From assembly GCA_037443705.1 (NCBI GenBank), contig JBBINV010000016.1:1-56423 (forward strand): 56,423 nt of DNA. Reading direction: 5' to 3'. The notes beneath the pieces were generated by a model. That model was given only the letters and a program-made list of their open reading frames with translations, was not told the origin of the DNA and did not search any database. Position numbers and translations under genes: made by a program. Origin of the DNA: 2-02-FULL-66-14 sp037443705 (lineage in GTDB: Bacteria > Pseudomonadota > Gammaproteobacteria > Burkholderiales > SG8-39). Shown here one piece after another: positions 53,717 to 56,423 of this stretch (position 1 is the stretch's first letter; the number at the start of each line of letters is the position of its first letter).

Positions 53717-54490
53717 ATGGCCCAGGCCCCATCGATCGTGCTCGTGTTCGCCGCGTCCGACCCTACCGGAGGCGCCGGCATTCAGGCGGACCTGCTCACG
53801 GCGGCGAGCCTCGGATGTCACGCCGTGACGGTCCTCACCGCCCTCACGGTCCAGGATACGCAGGGAGTGTCGCGGCTTCGCGCGCTCGAGCCCGACTGGG
53901 TCACGGCGCAGGCCGAAGCGCTCCTCGGGGAGCTGCGCGTCTCGGCGATCAAGATCGGCGTGGTCGGTTCGGCGCAGAACGCCGCCGCCATCGCTTCGAT
54001 CCTCGCGAGCCAACCGGAAGTTCCCGTGGTGCTCGATCCGGTGCTTGCCTCGGGGCGCGGCGATTCGCTCGCCGACGCGGGCGCCGCGAAAGCGCTGCGC
54101 GAACTCCTTCTGCCGCGCGTCACTGTCGCCACCCCCAATACGATGGAGGCGCGCGCGCTCGGCGGAATGGAGGCGATGCTCGGCACCGGCTGCAGGTACG
54201 TGCTCGTCACCGGCACGCACGCGCAAACGCCCGAGGTGGTGAACGCGCTCTACGGCCGCGAGGGGCTGGTGCGCGAAGATCGCTGGCCGCGGCTCGCCGG
54301 GAGCTTTCACGGCTCGGGCTGCACGCTCGCCTCGGCCCTTGCGGCCGGACTGGCGAAGGGGCTCGAGGTGCCCGAGGCGGCGCGCCAGGCGCAGGCTTAC
54401 ACCTGGCAGGCGCTTGCCGCGGGCTTTCGGCCCGGAAGCGGACAATGGCTGCCGGACCGGCTTTTCGGAACGCGGCAGGTCCCGAAGTGA
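53717..54490 (+). CDS. thiD: Hydroxymethylpyrimidine/phosphomethylpyrimidine kinase
   Basis: Ribokinase-fold kinase giving HMP-pyrophosphate for thiamine synthesis, 257 residues. It shows DPTGGAGIQADLLTAASLGC near the N-terminus, ALTVQDTQGV, IKIGVVGSAQ, VTVATPNTMEARAL, and the catalytic SFHGSGCTLASALAAGLAKG with its Asp replaced by the usual GSGC anion-hole residues. The stop overlaps the thiE start as GTGA. Confidence 0.94.
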   Translation: MAQAPSIVLVFAASDPTGGAGIQADLLTAASLGCHAVTVLTALTVQDTQGVSRLRALEPDWVTAQAEALLGELRVSAIKIGVVGSAQNAAAIASILASQPEVPVVLDPVLASGRGDSLADAGAAKALRELLLPRVTVATPNTMEARALGGMEAMLGTGCRYVLVTGTHAQTPEVVNALYGREGLVREDRWPRLAGSFHGSGCTLASALAAGLAKGLEVPEAARQAQAYTWQALAAGFRPGSGQWLPDRLFGTRQVPK

Positions 54491-55098
54491 AGCTGCGCGG
54501 ACTGTACGCAATCACGCCGGACATCCCCGATCGGCAAGCGCTCGTCGAGCGCGTACGCGAAGCGCTCGAAGGAGGCGTTGCCGCCTTGCAGTATCGCTGC
54601 AAGACTTTGACGGGTTGGCAACGGCTGGGCGAAGCGAAAGTCTTGGCTTCCCTCTGCCACGCGAAGGGAATACCGCTCATCGTCAACGACGACCTCGAAA
54701 TCGCGCTCGCGGCCGCGGCCGACGGGGTGCACCTGGGGCGCGAGGACGGAAATCCCGCGCAGGCACGCGCACGTCTGCCCGCCGGCAAGTTCCTCGGCGT
54801 CTCCTGCTACGACTCGCTCGAGGCGGCGCGCGCGGCGGCCACGGCGGGCGCCGATTACGTCGCCTTCGGCAGCGTCTATGCCTCTGGCACGAAGCCTGCG
54901 GCGGTGCGCGCGCCGCTCGCGCTCTTCGGCCAGGCGCGTACGATCGGCGTTGCGCTCGTCGCCATCGGCGGCGTCACCCTCGAGCGCGTGCCGGCGCTGA
55001 TCGCCGCCGGGGCGGATGCCGTCGCCGTACTATCGGACCTGTTCGACGCACCCGACATCCGCGCGCGCGCGCGCGCCTACACGGAGCTCTTTCGATGA
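54487..55098 (+). CDS. thiE: Thiamine-phosphate synthase
   Basis: Joins HMP-pyrophosphate and thiazole phosphate, 203 residues from a GTG at 54487. It has the TIM-barrel motifs LRGLYAITPD, ALQYRCKTL (the QxRxK substrate motif), IVNDDLEIALAAAADGVHLG with REDG, YVAFGSVYAS and the phosphate-binding ALVAIGGV. It overlaps thiD upstream and hemL downstream (ATGA), forming a thiD-thiE-hemL operon. Confidence 0.94.
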   Translation: MKLRGLYAITPDIPDRQALVERVREALEGGVAALQYRCKTLTGWQRLGEAKVLASLCHAKGIPLIVNDDLEIALAAAADGVHLGREDGNPAQARARLPAGKFLGVSCYDSLEAARAAATAGADYVAFGSVYASGTKPAAVRAPLALFGQARTIGVALVAIGGVTLERVPALIAAGADAVAVLSDLFDAPDIRARARAYTELFR

Positions 55099-56372
55099 CC
55101 ACCCGCAGCGAAGCGCTCTTCGAGCGCGCCCGCGAACGCATCCCGGCCGGCGTCAACTCGCCCGTGCGCGCCTTCGGCGCCGTGGGCGGCACGCCGCCCT
55201 TTTTCGAGCGCGCCTCGGGCGCGCACCTGTGGGACGCCGACGGCCGGCGCTACATCGACTACGTGGGCTCGTGGGGCCCGATGATCGCGGGACACACCCA
55301 TCCGGCGGTGGTCGAGGCGGTACAGGCGGCGGCCGCGCGAGCGCTTTCCTTCGGCGCGCCCACCGAGGCCGAGATCGAGCTTGCCGAGTCGATCTGCCGG
55401 CTCGTACCCTCGATCGAGATGGTGCGGCTCGTGTCCTCGGGAACGGAAGCGACCATGACCGCGATCCGGCTTGCGCGCGGTTTTACCGGCCGCAGCCTCA
55501 TCGTCAAGTTCGAGGGTTGCTACCACGGCCACGCCGACAGCCTGCTCGTGAAAGCGGGTTCCGGGGCACTCACCTTCGGCAACCCTTCTTCCGCCGGCGT
55601 GCCCGCCGAAACCGCCGCGCACACCGCCGTTCTCGGCTACAACGGTCTGGCCGGAGTGAAGCAGTTCTTCGACCGAAACGGACCCCAGGTCGCGGCCGTG
55701 ATCGTGGAACCGGTCGCGGGAAACATGAACCTGGTGCTGCCGCATCCGGACTTTCTTCCGGAGCTCCGCGCCCAATGCACGAGGCACGGCGCAGTGCTGA
55801 TCTTCGACGAGGTGATGACGGGCTTTCGCGTAGCGCTCGGCGGCGCGCAGGCGCGCTACGGCATCCGGCCCGACCTCACCACGCTTGGCAAGGTGATCGG
55901 CGGCGGCCTGCCGGTGGGCGCGGTCGGCGGCCGGCGCGAGATCATGGAGAGAATCGCCCCGCTCGGTCCCGTCTACCAGGCCGGCACATTGTCGGGAAAT
56001 CCTGTGGCCGTCGCAGCAGGCCTTGCGACGTTGAAGCTCGTCGAAGAAATGGATTTTCAAGCCAGGATTGAAAAGACCACTCAATCTCTGGTCGAAGGGC
56101 TCAATTCGGAAGCAAAGAAAGCGAAGGTCGTATTTTCGGCGCAATCGATCGGCAGCATGTTCGGGCTGTATTTCCGCGCCTCGCCGCCGACCTCTTTCGC
56201 CGAGGTCATGCAGTGCGACAAGGGGCGCTTCAACCGGTTCTTCCACGCCATGCTCGCGCGCGGCGTGTACCTCGCGCCCTCGGCCTACGAGGCCGGCTTC
56301 GTCTCGGCGGCGCACGGCCCGGCCGAGATCGAGGCGACGCTCGCCGCGGCAAGGGAGGCGTTCAAGGCCTAG
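55095..56372 (+). CDS. hemL: Glutamate-1-semialdehyde 2,1-aminomutase
   Basis: PLP enzyme forming 5-aminolevulinate from glutamate-1-semialdehyde, the C5 heme route; 425 residues. Motifs are PAGVNSPVRAFGAVGGTPPF, GSWGPMIAGHTHP, FEGCYHGHADSLLVKAGSGA, IFDEVMTGFRVALGGAQARY and the PLP lysine Lys266 in TTLGKVIGGGLPVGAVGG. The gene is complete. Presence of hemL is notable because many betaproteobacteria use this C5 route. Its stop shares 2 bases with the stop of a convergent leftward gene. Confidence 0.96.
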   Translation: MTTRSEALFERARERIPAGVNSPVRAFGAVGGTPPFFERASGAHLWDADGRRYIDYVGSWGPMIAGHTHPAVVEAVQAAAARALSFGAPTEAEIELAESICRLVPSIEMVRLVSSGTEATMTAIRLARGFTGRSLIVKFEGCYHGHADSLLVKAGSGALTFGNPSSAGVPAETAAHTAVLGYNGLAGVKQFFDRNGPQVAAVIVEPVAGNMNLVLPHPDFLPELRAQCTRHGAVLIFDEVMTGFRVALGGAQARYGIRPDLTTLGKVIGGGLPVGAVGGRREIMERIAPLGPVYQAGTLSGNPVAVAAGLATLKLVEEMDFQARIEKTTQSLVEGLNSEAKKAKVVFSAQSIGSMFGLYFRASPPTSFAEVMQCDKGRFNRFFHAMLARGVYLAPSAYEAGFVSAAHGPAEIEATLAAAREAFKA

Positions 56373-56423
56373 CCCAGCTTGAGCAGTTGGAGGTTCATTC
56401 TCGGGATTTCCGCGAAGTTGGGT
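56369..56423 (-). CDS. C-terminal end of a gene running off the window
   Basis: On the minus strand a TAG at 56369-56371 ends a frame reading PNFAEIPRMNLQLLKLG to the window edge. It is convergent with hemL with overlapping stops, a junction style common in this window. Seventeen residues are too few to identify the protein. Confidence 0.35.
   Translation of the reverse strand, partial: PNFAEIPRMNLQLLKLG

Noticed and set aside
55062..55080. Alternating CG tract near the thiE 3' end, considered as a Z-DNA or regulatory signal.
   Set aside because: It encodes Arg-Ala-Arg-Ala in a conserved helix of ThiE and similar tracts occur in many genes here because of high G+C.
54487..55098. Cys in the ThiE QYRCK motif, considered as a lost catalytic residue.
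   Set aside because: Only Q, R and K of this motif are conserved across ThiE proteins; the fourth position varies (for example E or I), so this is not a defect.

Overview
The window is a dense, high-G+C chromosomal segment from a betaproteobacterium. The evidence is the set of families that are largely betaproteobacterial (the DUF3683 FAD/Fe-S chimera, the BPSS1780-type membrane protein, the DUF2782 and DUF4124 proteins) and the conserved orders mreBCD-mrdA-rodA, yggS-proC-yggT divergent from pilTU, ubiE/ubiJ/ubiB, and thiD-thiE-hemL beside rubA-yqgE-ruvX-pyrR-pyrB. There is no rRNA, tRNA, CRISPR array, prophage or intact insertion sequence that I can see. It reads as a core chromosome with one small accessory spot (about 43.2-44.4 kb) and one small optional cassette (about 20.8-21.9 kb).

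Layout. 0-6.6 kb: two plus-strand fragments or small genes, then leftward pyrE-xthA, a secreted DUF4124 protein, and the gatCAB amidotransferase operon with an unrelated periplasmic gene wedged between gatA and gatB. 6.7-12.2 kb: the elongasome operon mreB-mreC-mreD-mrdA-rodA. 12.4-15.6 kb: isocitrate lyase aceA and the isocitrate dehydrogenase kinase/phosphatase aceK, the switch that sends carbon into the glyoxylate bypass. 15.5-18.5 kb (leftward): yggS-proC-yggT-DUF167-membrane protein, in which the DUF167 gene carries a clear one-base frameshift. 18.5-21.9 kb (rightward): pilT-pilU twitching ATPases, then a hydroxylaminobenzene-mutase-like gene, a DUF3175 gene and a small monooxygenase-fold gene. 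21.9-40.5 kb (leftward): an rRNA methyltransferase, hemJ, a NodIJ-like ABC exporter, an alpha/beta hydrolase, a VanZ-like protein, a sodium/solute symporter, the ubiquinone genes ubiB-ubiJ-(Tim44)-ubiE, DUF971, an unrecognised 537-residue protein, the 1251-residue DUF3683 flavo-iron-sulfur protein, BPSS1780, thrB, DUF2782 and a LOG-family protein. 40.5-43.2 kb: polA. 43.2-44.4 kb: a decayed substrate-binding-protein relic followed by a two-gene nucleotidyltransferase module that looks like a toxin-antitoxin pair. 44.4-53.6 kb (leftward): DUF4197, lipA, lipB, ybeD-like DUF493, a D-amino-acid aminotransferase, a D,D-carboxypeptidase, rlpA, a dihydroorotase-like gene lacking its metal-binding His-x-His, pyrB, pyrR, ruvX, yqgE and rubredoxin. 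53.7-56.4 kb: thiD-thiE-hemL, then the last residues of a leftward gene that runs off the window.

Themes. Several clusters cooperate: cell-wall elongation and maturation (mre/mrdA/rodA, carboxypeptidase, rlpA, D-amino-acid aminotransferase), pyrimidine synthesis and salvage (pyrE, pyrB, pyrC-like, pyrR), lipoylation (lipA, lipB), ubiquinone and heme synthesis (ubiB, ubiJ, ubiE, hemJ, hemL). Genes are packed with 1-20 base overlaps (ATGA, GTGA, TTGA, TGATG), and a large share begin with GTG or TTG, so translational coupling appears to be the main organising principle. The observations most worth following are the frameshifted DUF167 gene, the metal-ligand-less dihydroorotase next to pyrB, the candidate nucleotidyltransferase toxin-antitoxin pair with the relic beside it, and the cysteine-rich periplasmic gene inside gatCAB.
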